From the NCBI GenBank assembly GCA_017459075.1, contig JAFUDQ010000021.1, positions 1-64,000 on the forward strand: a DNA stretch of 64,000 bases, read 5' to 3'. Each line of letters starts with the position of its first letter. Position 1 is the stretch's first letter. Made by a program: the position numbers and the translations under genes. A model generated the notes under the pieces. That model saw only the letters and a list, made by a program, of their open reading frames with translations. It did no database searches and was not told the origin of the DNA. The DNA comes from Bacteroidales bacterium (lineage in GTDB: Bacteria; Bacteroidota; Bacteroidia; Bacteroidales; UBA932). Shown here piece by piece: positions 42,078 through 51,630 of the stretch.

Positions 42078-43556
42078 ATGAGAATCCATTGTTTTATAGC
42101 TGCTTCAATGGCAGTTTTTTTCGCCTTGCTGGGAAGCGAAGCCTTAGCCCAGGAGAATGTCTACCCTGCCAAAGTCAAATCACTTTTTGAGAAGACCGAT
42201 GCTTCTGAAAAGCCCGGATACTCAGACGTACCGCTCATTGCGGTTCCGCAGTGCGGCAAGACTTCTTCTTTGGTAAAAAGCATTCAAAAGGCTGGTGCCC
42301 AGGCTGTCATAATCCCGGAAACAGAAGACGGGGCTGTGCTCAGGGAAATGGCATCCCAGTGGGATGGAGCAGCTATTCCTGACGGTTGGGTTAAAGAAAA
42401 ATCCTCATTCAGTATTCTGTTTTACAAGGCTGTAGCGGAAAGGAATATTCCCCATACCGGAGCCTCTCCCCTGTCGGAAGAAATAGACAAAGGCCTGATG
42501 CGTATTGACGGAGCCCTTTCCGGAAACAACGAACTTTATAGGAAATCGCTTGTTTTCAAGAGGGCCAAACACCTGATGGATAATATATTAACCATAGATG
42601 CACACGGAGACCTCCCCTGCTGCTACGATGATGGATGTGAGCTAGGGTTGCGACAGGTTAATCAGGTAAGCCTGCAAAAAATGCAGGAAGGGCACCTCAG
42701 CAGCCGCGTTCTCATAAGCTATCTTGGACAGAAGGGTCTGGATGATGAATCTTCCCGCAAAGCCTTTGCCTACTGCGACGGAATGATAGACCAGATTCTT
42801 GCCGATATAGACAAAAACAAGGCTTGGTGCGGTCTGGCAAAGACAGAAGAAGAGGCCATTCGCCTTAAGGCAGAAGGTAAAAAGGCCTTTTTCCTTGGAA
42901 TAGAAAACGGATACGGCATCGGTAACGACATCAGAAATGTAAAGCATTATGCAGACCGCGGGGTTGTTTACATAACCCTCAGCCATCTTTACGACAATGC
43001 CATCTGCCACAGTTCCACCCACAGTGCCGATACCACTCTGGGTCTTACGGACTTTGGCCGTGCAGTAGTGAGAGAAATGAACCGCTACGGAATCATTGTT
43101 GACGTTTCCCACACCAGCAGCGGAACTTTCTGGGACTGTATAAAATACAGCAAAGCTCCAATAATCTGCTCACATTCAGGAGCCAAGGCAGTTTTCAAAC
43201 ATGACAGAAACATAACCGATGACCAGCTTCGCGCCCTTGCAGAGAAGGATGGTCTTGTTATGGTTTACATCGTCCCTGACTACATGCGTACAGATAAAAA
43301 AGACGCTACAATTGATGATACAATGGAACATCTGATGCATTGCATCAAAGTAGCCGGTATAGACCATGTTGGCATTTCGTGCGATTTTGACGGCGGTGGC
43401 GGCGGATGGGGCCTTAACGGAGACAATGATACAATAAACCTGACTGTTCACCTGCTGGAAGCCGGCTTCAGTCAGGAAGATATTGCAAAAATCTGGTCAG
43501 GAAACTTTTTCCGGGTACTTACTTCTGTACGGCAGGCTCAAGAGAACTCTCTTTAG
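42078..43556 (+). CDS. Secreted M19 membrane dipeptidase
   Basis: 492 residues with signal peptide (FIAASMAVFFALLGSEALA). The M19 (renal dipeptidase) domain begins near residue 155; about 130 residues before it are an unrecognised N-terminal region. Metal-site motifs: TIDAHGDLPCCYDDG (HxD), GIENGYGIGNDIRN, ITLSHLYDNAICHSS, VDVSHTSSGTF and DHVGISCDFDGGGGG. M19 enzymes are zinc dipeptidases acting on L-Xaa-D/L-Xaa dipeptides. The 3' end overlaps the convergent HMA gene by 38 bp. Confidence 0.9.
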   Translation: MRIHCFIAASMAVFFALLGSEALAQENVYPAKVKSLFEKTDASEKPGYSDVPLIAVPQCGKTSSLVKSIQKAGAQAVIIPETEDGAVLREMASQWDGAAIPDGWVKEKSSFSILFYKAVAERNIPHTGASPLSEEIDKGLMRIDGALSGNNELYRKSLVFKRAKHLMDNILTIDAHGDLPCCYDDGCELGLRQVNQVSLQKMQEGHLSSRVLISYLGQKGLDDESSRKAFAYCDGMIDQILADIDKNKAWCGLAKTEEEAIRLKAEGKKAFFLGIENGYGIGNDIRNVKHYADRGVVYITLSHLYDNAICHSSTHSADTTLGLTDFGRAVVREMNRYGIIVDVSHTSSGTFWDCIKYSKAPIICSHSGAKAVFKHDRNITDDQLRALAEKDGLVMVYIVPDYMRTDKKDATIDDTMEHLMHCIKVAGIDHVGISCDFDGGGGGWGLNGDNDTINLTVHLLEAGFSQEDIAKIWSGNFFRVLTSVRQAQENSL

Positions 43557-43863
43557 CAAGAGCCTTCATTTTAGGTTCCTTTTTCTTGACAGTGTAACCA
43601 AGTTTCTGGATAGCCTCTGCCAATTCAGTTTCCTTCACCTTGTCAGGATTGTACTTGATGATGACGGTCTTGTTTTTAAGCGAGACCTTAAGGTCATCTA
43701 CGCCATCAAGAAAAGACACTTTGTCTGTAATCTTATTCACGCAGTTCTGGCAGTGAATACTTACCTCAAAGATAACTGTTTTGGGTTTTACTTTAGGTTT
43801 GGCGGCAAAAGCAACTGATGCGCCAATCAGGACAAGAATGACAATAAGAATGTACTTTTTCAT
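43519..43863 (-). CDS. Exported heavy-metal-associated (HMA) domain protein
   Basis: 114 residues. A signal peptide (YILIVILVLIGASVAFA) precedes an HMA domain with the metal-binding CxxC in SIHCQNCVNKITDKV. This is the fold of copper chaperones, here exported to the periplasm. It begins 13 bp after the TonB receptor stop and belongs to the same transcript, suggesting the pair handles a metal such as copper. The 3' end overlaps the M19 gene. Confidence 0.88.
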   Translation of the reverse strand: MKKYILIVILVLIGASVAFAAKPKVKPKTVIFEVSIHCQNCVNKITDKVSFLDGVDDLKVSLKNKTVIIKYNPDKVKETELAEAIQKLGYTVKKKEPKMKALAKESSLEPAVQK

Positions 43864-43876
43864 ATCTGCAATCAAT

Positions 43877-45877
43877 TTATTTCCAAATAGTTAAACGTAT
43901 TCCGGCATAAAATTTAGCACCCATCAGCGGTCCCCACACAGAGGCGGCGTCAAAGTTTTCCGAATAAGGATTGTGTGCATCTGCAACAGGGTGCATCTGC
44001 ATTGAACCGGTGAGGTTCTCTGCGCCCACATAAATGTCAAAACCCTTGAAACGGCGTGTCACCTGGGCATACAGCAAAGGGTATGCCGGAGTACGTCCTG
44101 AAGGATACAGCAAGTCACCATCGTCATCCCTTAATTCCTTCATGAAATCATAAACACGTGAACGGCCGCTAAGTGACGCTGTAAAATCAAAAATCCACTT
44201 ATTGGCGCCCAACTTGTACTGGGCGTTCAAAACGGCTTTGAAACGGGCTGCAAGAGGCATTTCACGGACCTTTCCGGTGGATGGCTGCCAGGCCTTGGCA
44301 TCTGTATATCGGCCGGTAAGAGTCAGGCTGAGGCGGCTTAAGGGTTCAATACTGAAGTCTGCCTGGAAATTCCGGGACCAAGCCCTGTGGCCACTCAAAT
44401 CATACAGTATAATCCTGGAAGTCTCACGGTCTGTAAACATGGCAGAGGAAAACTCAGTCTGGAAATAGTCAAGGCTCAGGTAAGTGCTTTCTTCAAAATA
44501 GAAGGTAGCATTTCCGCCAAAAATCCAGGCATCTTCCAAAAGCCTTTTGGAGAGGTCTCCCACGAGCGTTTTTCCAGTAGATAGTATGCCTATGTTGTCA
44601 GCCACGGGATGGGTAAACCTCAGTCCCCTGCCCCCGTTAAGACGAAGCACCAGCTGCTCAGCCGGCTGATATTTGAGGGTGAGGCGCGGAACCGGATAAA
44701 AGCCATGGTCAGGAACAACTGTTCCGCTGAAACCGGCTACAACTGAGAGATCTTCTCCCTGACGGAAAGTGTACTCTGCATAAGGGGCGAACTGCGAGAG
44801 ACTTTTCTTTACCCCGCTATAGGTCTGGCCTCCACCGAGGATATCTTCCCTCAACCAGTCCAATGTTGTATTTATGCCGATTGTAAATTCATGAGCCTCA
44901 GTTATTTGAGTCCGATACAGAAGGTTTGCGAACAGGCTGTTCTGCCTGGCATCGTAAAGATTCCGGCCAAAGGCGGAATTTGAGTTCTGAAGTGTGAAGT
45001 CCGTAACCAGGGCGATGCTTGAGACGCCATCGTCGCTGGGGGCATAACCTATTTTCATATAGGCATCGGCAACATTATTGGTAATATCAGACTTCCAGAG
45101 ACCGTCAATCTGACCGCCTTTCCTACGGTCGTGGACATATTTCACTCCCCAGCGGATTTGGACCTTCGGCGAATACCAGAGCCAGCGGTTGGCGACGTTA
45201 AGTTGCATAAGCGAAGGCTCATCGGCAAAACCGTCATCGTTCATATCATACTTATGAAAGTTGCCGTCTGCATGGCCCATGAACACGGTATAAAGATTCT
45301 CAGACACGTCCAGTGATGAGACGATGTTGAAATCAGTCTTGGTGTCGTTCATCACGGAAGCATTCAGATACAGCGGCTTGCCATCGGTGGGCTTTGCATG
45401 CTCAAGGTTGATGGAGCCGGTGATTGACTCCGTGCCATTGACAACTGAAGGAGAGCCTTTTCCTACCTGGATGCTTTCCAGCCAGGGGCCGGGGATGTAG
45501 GATAGTCCGTAAGGGGCTGTAATTCCGCGCATTGTGGGACGGTTCTCGTCCAGCATCTGGGTGTAGATGCCGGAGAGACCAAGAAGGCGTATCTGGCGTG
45601 CGCCAGTGGTAGCATCGGCATAACCTACTGTAACGCTGGCAGAGTTTTCAAAGCTTTCTGCAAGGTTGCAGCAGGCCATTTTCATAAGGCCGGCAGAAGA
45701 AATTACCTCTGTACGCAGGGTTTTGCCTTTTGACAGGTAATTGGCATCGTTGCGGGCTACGAATACGGCTGCGTCAAGGGAGTCTTTCCGCTCTCCGTAA
45801 ATACCGGTTGTATCAATCTGGGCGTTCAAATGCACCCCCAGAACCGCAAATATCACTATCGACAATAACTTTTTCAT
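43877..45877 (-). CDS. TonB-dependent receptor, likely metal-related
   Basis: 666 residues with signal peptide (LLSIVIFAVLGVHLNAQ). A plug domain (about 45-165: LAESFENSASVTVGYADATT, IRLLGLSGIYTQMLDENRP) is followed by a 22-strand barrel ending MGAKFYAGIRLTIW. There is no carboxypeptidase-like extension and no SusD partner, so it is not a typical glycan receptor. The downstream HMA protein suggests a metal or metal complex. Start at MKKLLS chosen from the signal peptide and TATATTTG box 45886-45893. Confidence 0.92.
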   Translation of the reverse strand: MKKLLSIVIFAVLGVHLNAQIDTTGIYGERKDSLDAAVFVARNDANYLSKGKTLRTEVISSAGLMKMACCNLAESFENSASVTVGYADATTGARQIRLLGLSGIYTQMLDENRPTMRGITAPYGLSYIPGPWLESIQVGKGSPSVVNGTESITGSINLEHAKPTDGKPLYLNASVMNDTKTDFNIVSSLDVSENLYTVFMGHADGNFHKYDMNDDGFADEPSLMQLNVANRWLWYSPKVQIRWGVKYVHDRRKGGQIDGLWKSDITNNVADAYMKIGYAPSDDGVSSIALVTDFTLQNSNSAFGRNLYDARQNSLFANLLYRTQITEAHEFTIGINTTLDWLREDILGGGQTYSGVKKSLSQFAPYAEYTFRQGEDLSVVAGFSGTVVPDHGFYPVPRLTLKYQPAEQLVLRLNGGRGLRFTHPVADNIGILSTGKTLVGDLSKRLLEDAWIFGGNATFYFEESTYLSLDYFQTEFSSAMFTDRETSRIILYDLSGHRAWSRNFQADFSIEPLSRLSLTLTGRYTDAKAWQPSTGKVREMPLAARFKAVLNAQYKLGANKWIFDFTASLSGRSRVYDFMKELRDDDGDLLYPSGRTPAYPLLYAQVTRRFKGFDIYVGAENLTGSMQMHPVADAHNPYSENFDAASVWGPLMGAKFYAGIRLTIWK

Positions 45878-45885
45878 ATCGGTGG

Positions 45886-45893
45886 CAAATATA
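45886..45893 (-). promoter_or_regulatory. -7 box of TonB receptor-HMA operon
   Basis: Minus-strand TATATTTG, eight bases before the ATG at 45877. A TTTG lies only 14 bp further upstream, closer than usual. Confidence 0.5.
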
Positions 45894-46032
45894 ACAAATA
45901 GAATCCGCAAATTACCGATTTTGACACCATGAAAAAACTTTTAGGGAAAATTGGTAGAAGAAACGGGAAAAAAGGAAAAAGATTCTGACAGATATTTCCC
46001 ATATTTGCAAACAGAAAATAAACATAAAAGAT

Positions 46033-47196
46033 ATGCAGAACTTTGAGTATTGTACCCCCACCCGCCTTATTTTCGGGAAAGGCGTTGTAGAAAAGCTTCC
46101 CGCAGTTATGGCTCCGCTTGGGAAAAAGGTCCTCCTGACCTACGGAGGCGGCAGCATCAAGAAGATTGGCCTGTACCAGAAGGTGCTTGAACTCCTGAAA
46201 AACTTTGAAGTTGTGGAGCTTCCCGGCATCCAGCCCAACCCCAAGTATGACCCAAGCGTTCTTGACGGAGTACGCCTGTGCAAAGAGCACAAGATTGACG
46301 TTATCCTGTCCGTTGGCGGCGGAAGCGTGCTGGACTGCTCAAAAGCCATTGCAGCCGGTGCCTGCTACGATGGAGATCCTTGGGACCTTATTTCCTATAA
46401 AGTCAAAGCCAAGGCAGCCCTTCCGATAGTAGATATCCTTACCCTTGCCGCAACCGGCAGCGAGTTTGATGCCGGCGGAGTTATCTCACGCACTGAGACC
46501 AATGACAAGATTGGTTATATCGATCCGCTCCTCTACCCTGTTGCATCGTTCCTTGACCCTACATACACCTTCACCGTTTCCAAAAAGCAGACAGCCGCAG
46601 GCGTTGCCGATGCCATGAACCACGTTATGGAGCAGTACTTTGTAGAAGACGCTACCCTTCTTAACGATGGTTTCTGCGAGAGCATGCTCCGCAGCCTTAT
46701 GGTTAACGGCCGTAAGTGTATTGAAAACCCGGAAGACTACACCGCTCGCGCAGAGATGATGCTCTGCTGCACCTACGGCTGCAACCGCATCCTTTCCCTT
46801 GGAAACAGCCAGTCCGGTTGGCCCTGCCACGGCATAGAGCACGCTCTTAGCGCATACTACGATATCACCCACGGTGAAGGCCTGGCCATAATCACACCCC
46901 GCTGGATGAAACATATCCTTAGCGAAAGAACTCTTGACCGCTTTGTAAAATACGGAGTTAACGTATTCGGCATCGATCCGTCCCGTGACAAATGGGAAAT
47001 CGCCCGCAAAGCCATCGATATGACATACGATTTCTTTAAATCAATCGGTATTCCGATGACTCTTCGTGAAGTTGGCATCGATGAAAGCCGCCTTGATGAG
47101 ATGGCTCACCACATTGCAGTTAACGAGGGGCTCGATGAGGCCTATGTTCCGCTTGATGAAAAGGGAATCAAAGACATACTTGTAGCAAGCTTGTAA
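46033..47196 (+). CDS. Iron-containing alcohol dehydrogenase (YqhD-like)
   Basis: 387 residues of the group III alcohol dehydrogenases: NAD(P)H-dependent reduction of short aldehydes in the cytoplasm. Motifs: FGKGVVEKLP and LLTYGGGSIKK at the N-terminus, SVGGGSVLDCSKAIAAGACY for dinucleotide binding, and metal ligands within DAMNHVMEQYF and HGIEHALSAYYDITHGEG. The layout matches YqhD/butanol dehydrogenase. The acetyltransferase gene starts immediately at its stop codon. Confidence 0.93.
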   Translation: MQNFEYCTPTRLIFGKGVVEKLPAVMAPLGKKVLLTYGGGSIKKIGLYQKVLELLKNFEVVELPGIQPNPKYDPSVLDGVRLCKEHKIDVILSVGGGSVLDCSKAIAAGACYDGDPWDLISYKVKAKAALPIVDILTLAATGSEFDAGGVISRTETNDKIGYIDPLLYPVASFLDPTYTFTVSKKQTAAGVADAMNHVMEQYFVEDATLLNDGFCESMLRSLMVNGRKCIENPEDYTARAEMMLCCTYGCNRILSLGNSQSGWPCHGIEHALSAYYDITHGEGLAIITPRWMKHILSERTLDRFVKYGVNVFGIDPSRDKWEIARKAIDMTYDFFKSIGIPMTLREVGIDESRLDEMAHHIAVNEGLDEAYVPLDEKGIKDILVASL

Positions 47197-47631
47197 ATGG
47201 TTTTTCTTGTTAAATCATTCGGGCAGCTGTCTGGAAAAGAAGTTTATGAGATTCTTAAAGCCAGGTCAGATGTATTCATGACAGAGCAGGGCATCCGGTA
47301 TCCAGATATGGACGATATCGATTACCGGAGCCTGCATGTCTGGATGCAGGATGATTCAGGCCTTGTTCTGGCTTATCTTAGGCTTTATGACAAAGAAGAC
47401 GAGCCCGGCATAGTGAAAATGGGCCGTGTACTGACAAGGGAACACGGCAAGGGTATTGGCCGGAAGTTGGTGTCCGCCGGTATTAAAGCTGCTCACGAAA
47501 GAATGAATGCCCGTGGGATTTTACTTGATTCCCAGGAGTATTGTACCGGTTTCTATGAGAAACTTGGCTTCAAAAAATGTTCTGATGCATTTATGGAAGC
47601 CGGAATTCCCCACGTTCAAATGATTATGTAA
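47197..47631 (+). CDS. ElaA-type GNAT acetyltransferase
   Basis: 144 residues. Family marks: ILKARSDVFMTEQGIRYPDM at the N-terminus, VKMGRVLTREHGKGIGRKLV with the acetyl-CoA-binding R/QxxGxG/A motif, and the ElaA ending (FYEKLGFKKC, GIPHVQMIM). Its ATG follows the dehydrogenase stop without a gap. Substrate unknown. It overlaps the convergent transporter gene by 8 bp. Confidence 0.9.
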   Translation: MVFLVKSFGQLSGKEVYEILKARSDVFMTEQGIRYPDMDDIDYRSLHVWMQDDSGLVLAYLRLYDKEDEPGIVKMGRVLTREHGKGIGRKLVSAGIKAAHERMNARGILLDSQEYCTGFYEKLGFKKCSDAFMEAGIPHVQMIM

Positions 47632-48475
47632 GAGGGGCTTTCCTTACTACTGCTACATAAATCAACAGGACGATATTCATCATCAGTGAGTACAGAATGG
47701 CTGGAATAGCCATCTGTTCATTGGCAAAAATGAAGGGGCTGGATGCTATTGCAATGGCCTGGGCTGCATTTTGCATACCAACTTCTATGACTACCGTCCT
47801 TCGCTGGCGGCTGTCAGTCTTAACAAGGCGAGACAGAAGTGAAGAGCAACCAATAGCAATCAGAATAAGGGCCGTTACGCATAGCCCCAGTATGCCGATG
47901 TTGTCCAGAATGGTCTTATGGTGCTGGATATAGAAAACGGTAATCAGTATAAGCAGAAGCGGGAATGCCAGTTTGGTCAGGACTTTGTCTATTTTACCTG
48001 CGCCGCTTGGCCATGCATGATGAAGTCCGATGCCAAGGAGCACCGGAAGCAGCATCAGCACAAGATTCTGCTTGATTAGGTTCCCTACCGGCAGGCTTAT
48101 TCCTACACTTTCCCCTACCAGGTTCGTCGCCCAGCTCATAATAAAGGGAATGGTGAAAAGGGTGATGATGCTGCTAAGGGCAGTGAGGGTTACCGACAGG
48201 GCAACATCACCCCCGGCAAGCTTGGAAAAAACGTTGGAGGAGCTTCCGCCCGGGCAGCAGGCAATCAGAACCAGGCCTATAAAGAATACCGGAGTCAGCT
48301 TAAAAACCCAGGCCAGGCCAAGCGCAATGAGAGGCAGCAGTATTAGCTGGCCGAAGAGCGCTATGGCAATCGGCCAGGGATGCTTGAAAACTTTTCCAAA
48401 ATCCTCTACCTTAAGCGACAGCCCAAGGTCAAACATCAAAAGTGTAAGTATCGGCAGTACAATCCAAATAGCCAT
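47624..48475 (-). CDS. Bile acid:sodium symporter family protein
   Basis: 283 residues with about nine membrane helices of the BASS/ArsB-like SBF family. Characteristic are ACCPGGSSSNVFSKLAGGDV, with the unwound-helix sodium site, and EVGMQNAAQAIAIA in the second half. Bacterial members move bile acids or other organic anions; pantoate has been reported for some. Last gene of a six-gene minus-strand operon (20-bp gap to the nitroreductase). Confidence 0.88.
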   Translation of the reverse strand: MAIWIVLPILTLLMFDLGLSLKVEDFGKVFKHPWPIAIALFGQLILLPLIALGLAWVFKLTPVFFIGLVLIACCPGGSSSNVFSKLAGGDVALSVTLTALSSIITLFTIPFIMSWATNLVGESVGISLPVGNLIKQNLVLMLLPVLLGIGLHHAWPSGAGKIDKVLTKLAFPLLLILITVFYIQHHKTILDNIGILGLCVTALILIAIGCSSLLSRLVKTDSRQRRTVVIEVGMQNAAQAIAIASSPFIFANEQMAIPAILYSLMMNIVLLIYVAVVRKAPLT

Positions 48476-48495
48476 ATCAATTCACACAAGATATT

Positions 48496-49161
48496 TTACT
48501 TCCAGGAGAAGTTTTCCGGGCCAGCGCCAACCTCAAAGTGGTATTTGATTATGCCCAGGTCTATCTGGGTGTAGCCAACCATTGAGAAAGAAGTCTTGGT
48601 CTCTACCTGGTTCCCCTTAAGGATAAACTTGAATTTCTGCTGGTTAACGGCAGTGGGCGCAAGAAGCGCAGCTTCCAATCCGGCTTTGAACCAATCCGGC
48701 AGCACTCCATCGGCTTCATAGAATTTTTCCAATGGCTTCAGGGGGTGCTGTTTTCCTTGGTCCTGACCGTAGCCAAGGGCAATCACGCAGAAAACTTCCT
48801 CACCATCGGCAAGGGAAAAAGCGCCCTGGATTTTCTTGAATGTCAGGCCAACCCAGCAGCTGTTAAGGCCAAGTATCTGGGCCAGCAGGACCAGTTTTTC
48901 TCCGTAGTAACCAATCTTTTCATCGGCACCCTTTGGGCCGGCCATGACAAGGTAATTCCTTACCCCGGAAAAGGCTCCGTATTTCAGTACACCGCGGGCA
49001 AAAGCCTTGGGCTCATCAAGGACCAGCTGAATGTGCAGGCCGCTCTCTGCATTTAACTTATCTATCTCTGTTTTAAGTGTTTGCACTGCGGATGCTTCAA
49101 TGGTTTTGTCCAAATACTTCCGCACCGCATGGCGCGCTTTTATTGCTTCAAGTTCTGTCAT
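48496..49161 (-). CDS. Nitroreductase family protein
   Basis: 221 residues. N-terminal TELEAIKARHAVRKYLDKTIE holds the FMN-binding RhaxRkY motif; LLAQILGLNSCWVGLTFKK and the C-terminal PTAVNQQKFKFIL (A-P-T/S-x-x-N-x-Q) complete the signature. This subgroup resembles TM1586-like reductases with a duplicated half. NAD(P)H-dependent flavin enzyme, substrate unknown. Lies 23 bp after the serpin gene in the same operon. Confidence 0.87.
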   Translation of the reverse strand: MTELEAIKARHAVRKYLDKTIEASAVQTLKTEIDKLNAESGLHIQLVLDEPKAFARGVLKYGAFSGVRNYLVMAGPKGADEKIGYYGEKLVLLAQILGLNSCWVGLTFKKIQGAFSLADGEEVFCVIALGYGQDQGKQHPLKPLEKFYEADGVLPDWFKAGLEAALLAPTAVNQQKFKFILKGNQVETKTSFSMVGYTQIDLGIIKYHFEVGAGPENFSWK

Positions 49162-49184
49162 AAAAAATAAACCATGTATTAAAC

Positions 49185-50438
49185 TTAGTTTGCACTGTAA
49201 CGACCGGCGAAAAGGATTGCACCGGTACTATATTCGGTTATGAGATAAAGGAACGGATGGTCAGCATGGAAAACCACGTGGTCTCCGGGACCGACAGAAG
49301 TAACCTTTTCCACACCTGCGCTTGATACAACTGCAGCCTCAGTCCCTTCTTCATCTACCCTAATAACTGCATCCTGCTGCACAAAGCTTAGGCAAAGGGC
49401 ATAATCTGACATGGCCTTGAAGTCTGCGTTTTCAGAATCGAAGGAAAGGGGCATTCCCATCTCAGAGAGGATATCGTTAAGTTTGATATGGAATTTGGTT
49501 TCAAACTTGGGAAGCCACAGGTCAACATCGCAGGGGAACATCCTTTGGCGAACCATGTTCCAGTCAGATTTCTTCAGAGATGCGATTACGTCCGCCAGTT
49601 TATACCCATCCATAGGCAGGAATGCGTACATAGAGAATACGCCGTTGCCATAAGGCATTTGTACCATTTTGTAGATATCGTTCTCTGAATAGTTGAGGCT
49701 TTTGTTCTGTTTCATCATCTTAACCTTGCCCTTGGCGCCGGACTCGTTGGTAAAGGTTTCATCGGAAGTGGCGCTTTTTTTGAACTTTTCCTTCCACTGG
49801 CTCTTGAAGTACATGGCGTTCAGAAGGTATGCCAGCATGTCTGTTGACACATTATCAAGCACCTTGGGTATCATTCCGTTTGTCTGCTTATTGCACCAGC
49901 CGTTGATGGCCTTGAGTGAGGCGGGACCGTTGGAGAAGTCAAGGTTGGAAACTTCTGCGTTATAATACTGTCCGACGATGCTCTTATAACTGTCCAGCAG
50001 CGGCCAGCCGTCATCGACAAAAATGGCATTGGCAATGTTCAGGGTAGTTTTTTTATCCATCGAGGGCAGCTGCCGGAGCATCGACAGACAATACTCGTTC
50101 ACTTCACTCACTTCTCCGGCCCCGTATCCAAGGACGGAACATATTTCACTGGCAGTCTCTCCACGCGCACCATCCAGAATCATTCCAAGCAGGAACTGCA
50201 TGCTAAGCGGAGAGATGATGTAGTCTTTATCCGTAGAAGCATTAATCTTTTCGATGAAATTAAAGGAGAAGGTATTCCCTTCTTGGACGAATTCGGCCGA
50301 CTTGGACGAGAGCTCCAGTTTTTTGTACGGGTTATTCTCCTCTTCTTCAACCTCGCCGTTTTTGTTACAGGAGGCAAATCCCAGAACTAACGCTGCGGAT
50401 GCAGCAAAGATTGTTAATACTTTATACATAATGTTCAT
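49185..50438 (-). CDS. Serpin lipoprotein
   Basis: 417 residues. A lipoprotein signal (LTIFAASAALVLGFASC) anchors a full serpin fold: NTFSFNFIEKI, DYIISPLSMQFLLGMI, TTLNIANAIFVDD, and the C-terminal HVVFHADHPFLYLI. The hinge reads DEEGTEAAVVSSAGVEK, with Gly and Thr at P15/P14 and small residues after, as inhibitory serpins require. Counting from the hinge places P1 at Val, followed by Thr-Ser, so an elastase-like target is predicted. The ATG overlaps the MFS stop (ATGA), which supports the start at 50438 over 50429. Confidence 0.93.
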   Translation of the reverse strand: MNIMYKVLTIFAASAALVLGFASCNKNGEVEEEENNPYKKLELSSKSAEFVQEGNTFSFNFIEKINASTDKDYIISPLSMQFLLGMILDGARGETASEICSVLGYGAGEVSEVNEYCLSMLRQLPSMDKKTTLNIANAIFVDDGWPLLDSYKSIVGQYYNAEVSNLDFSNGPASLKAINGWCNKQTNGMIPKVLDNVSTDMLAYLLNAMYFKSQWKEKFKKSATSDETFTNESGAKGKVKMMKQNKSLNYSENDIYKMVQMPYGNGVFSMYAFLPMDGYKLADVIASLKKSDWNMVRQRMFPCDVDLWLPKFETKFHIKLNDILSEMGMPLSFDSENADFKAMSDYALCLSFVQQDAVIRVDEEGTEAAVVSSAGVEKVTSVGPGDHVVFHADHPFLYLITEYSTGAILFAGRYSAN

Positions 50439-51622
50439 TTTTTAACGATGTTTTTCTTAATGAAAATAAGGCTTACGACCAAAAGGACGGGGAAGATGCA
50501 GGCCGCCAAAAGGCCGCCCTGAATGCTGTTCCGGCTGGACTCAGTGAAGATTCCAACAAGCGAGGGGCCAAGGGTGCCGCCCATATCACCGGCCAAAGCC
50601 AGCAGGGCGAAAAGTGCCGTGCCGCCACCTGGCATACGGGCCGATGTCAGGCTGATGGAGCCCGGCCACATGATTCCAACGGCCAGTCCGCTTACCATGC
50701 AGCCTGCAAAATCGACAATGGGAAGTGGTGAAAGTGAGGCCGTCAGATAGGCAGCAAAACAAAGGAGCCCGGCCCAGGTCATATAAGTCCTTAGGTCTAC
50801 GCTCTGTCCCTTCTTTCCATACCAAAGCCGCCCAAGGCCCATACAAAAGGCAAAACCGCAAGGCCCGGCCAAATCCCCAATCGCCTTATCAACGCCCAAA
50901 GACATTTCCGCAAAGGCCGATGTCCACTGGGCCATCGAACTTTCCGATGCGCCGGCGGCCACCATAAGGAGGATGAAAATCCAGAATTGCCGGTTCTTAA
51001 GGAGTTGGCTCATGGTCAAGCCACCATCGGCATCAGGAACAATGGGCTCTATAGGGCAGGTGGCAAAATTTAAAATATTGTAAAGGGGGATGAGTGCCCA
51101 AAGGCAAGCCAGGATTCGCCAGTTCTCAAGGCCAAAAAGGGTAAAGAACAGCGTAGAACCTAGGATTACGCTCACGGCACCCCAACAGTAAAAGGAGTGC
51201 AGCAGGCTCATCATTCCCTCTTTGTTGGGGAAAGGGCAGGCCTCGATTATCGGGCTGCAAAGCACCTCGATGAGGCCGCTTCCAACCGCATAAACGCATA
51301 CGCAAATGAGAATTCCCACCATCGGATTTGGAAATAGGGATGGTAAAAATGCCAGTCCGATGAGTCCAAGGGCCGATGTCACTTCGGAGACGATTATGCT
51401 TTTGCGGTAATCCAGATTCTTGAATTTGGCGCAGAGGAAATCGGTGACCAACTGGACTATATAGAAAATCGCCGGGATAAGGGCCAGACTTGCAATCGAG
51501 ACATTATACTCCCTGTGGAAGGCCACAAAGAGCAGCGGTGTGAAATTGGCGACTATAGCCTGGGTCACAAAACCCAGGTAACAGGCCAGCTTGGTTTTAT
51601 TATAATCCTTCAATGTTGTCAT
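50435..51622 (-). CDS. Major facilitator superfamily transporter
   Basis: 395 residues, twelve predicted helices. Landmarks are LVTDFLCAKFKNLDYRKS between helices 2 and 3 (the family's loop motif) and FCMGLGRLWYGKK in the second half. The layout resembles sugar or sugar-derivative permeases of Bacteroidota. It lies 8 bp after the DUF1349 lipoprotein and overlaps the serpin start by 4 bp. Substrate cannot be inferred. Confidence 0.9.
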   Translation of the reverse strand: MTTLKDYNKTKLACYLGFVTQAIVANFTPLLFVAFHREYNVSIASLALIPAIFYIVQLVTDFLCAKFKNLDYRKSIIVSEVTSALGLIGLAFLPSLFPNPMVGILICVCVYAVGSGLIEVLCSPIIEACPFPNKEGMMSLLHSFYCWGAVSVILGSTLFFTLFGLENWRILACLWALIPLYNILNFATCPIEPIVPDADGGLTMSQLLKNRQFWIFILLMVAAGASESSMAQWTSAFAEMSLGVDKAIGDLAGPCGFAFCMGLGRLWYGKKGQSVDLRTYMTWAGLLCFAAYLTASLSPLPIVDFAGCMVSGLAVGIMWPGSISLTSARMPGGGTALFALLALAGDMGGTLGPSLVGIFTESSRNSIQGGLLAACIFPVLLVVSLIFIKKNIVKK

Positions 51623-51630
51623 TCTGCTAA

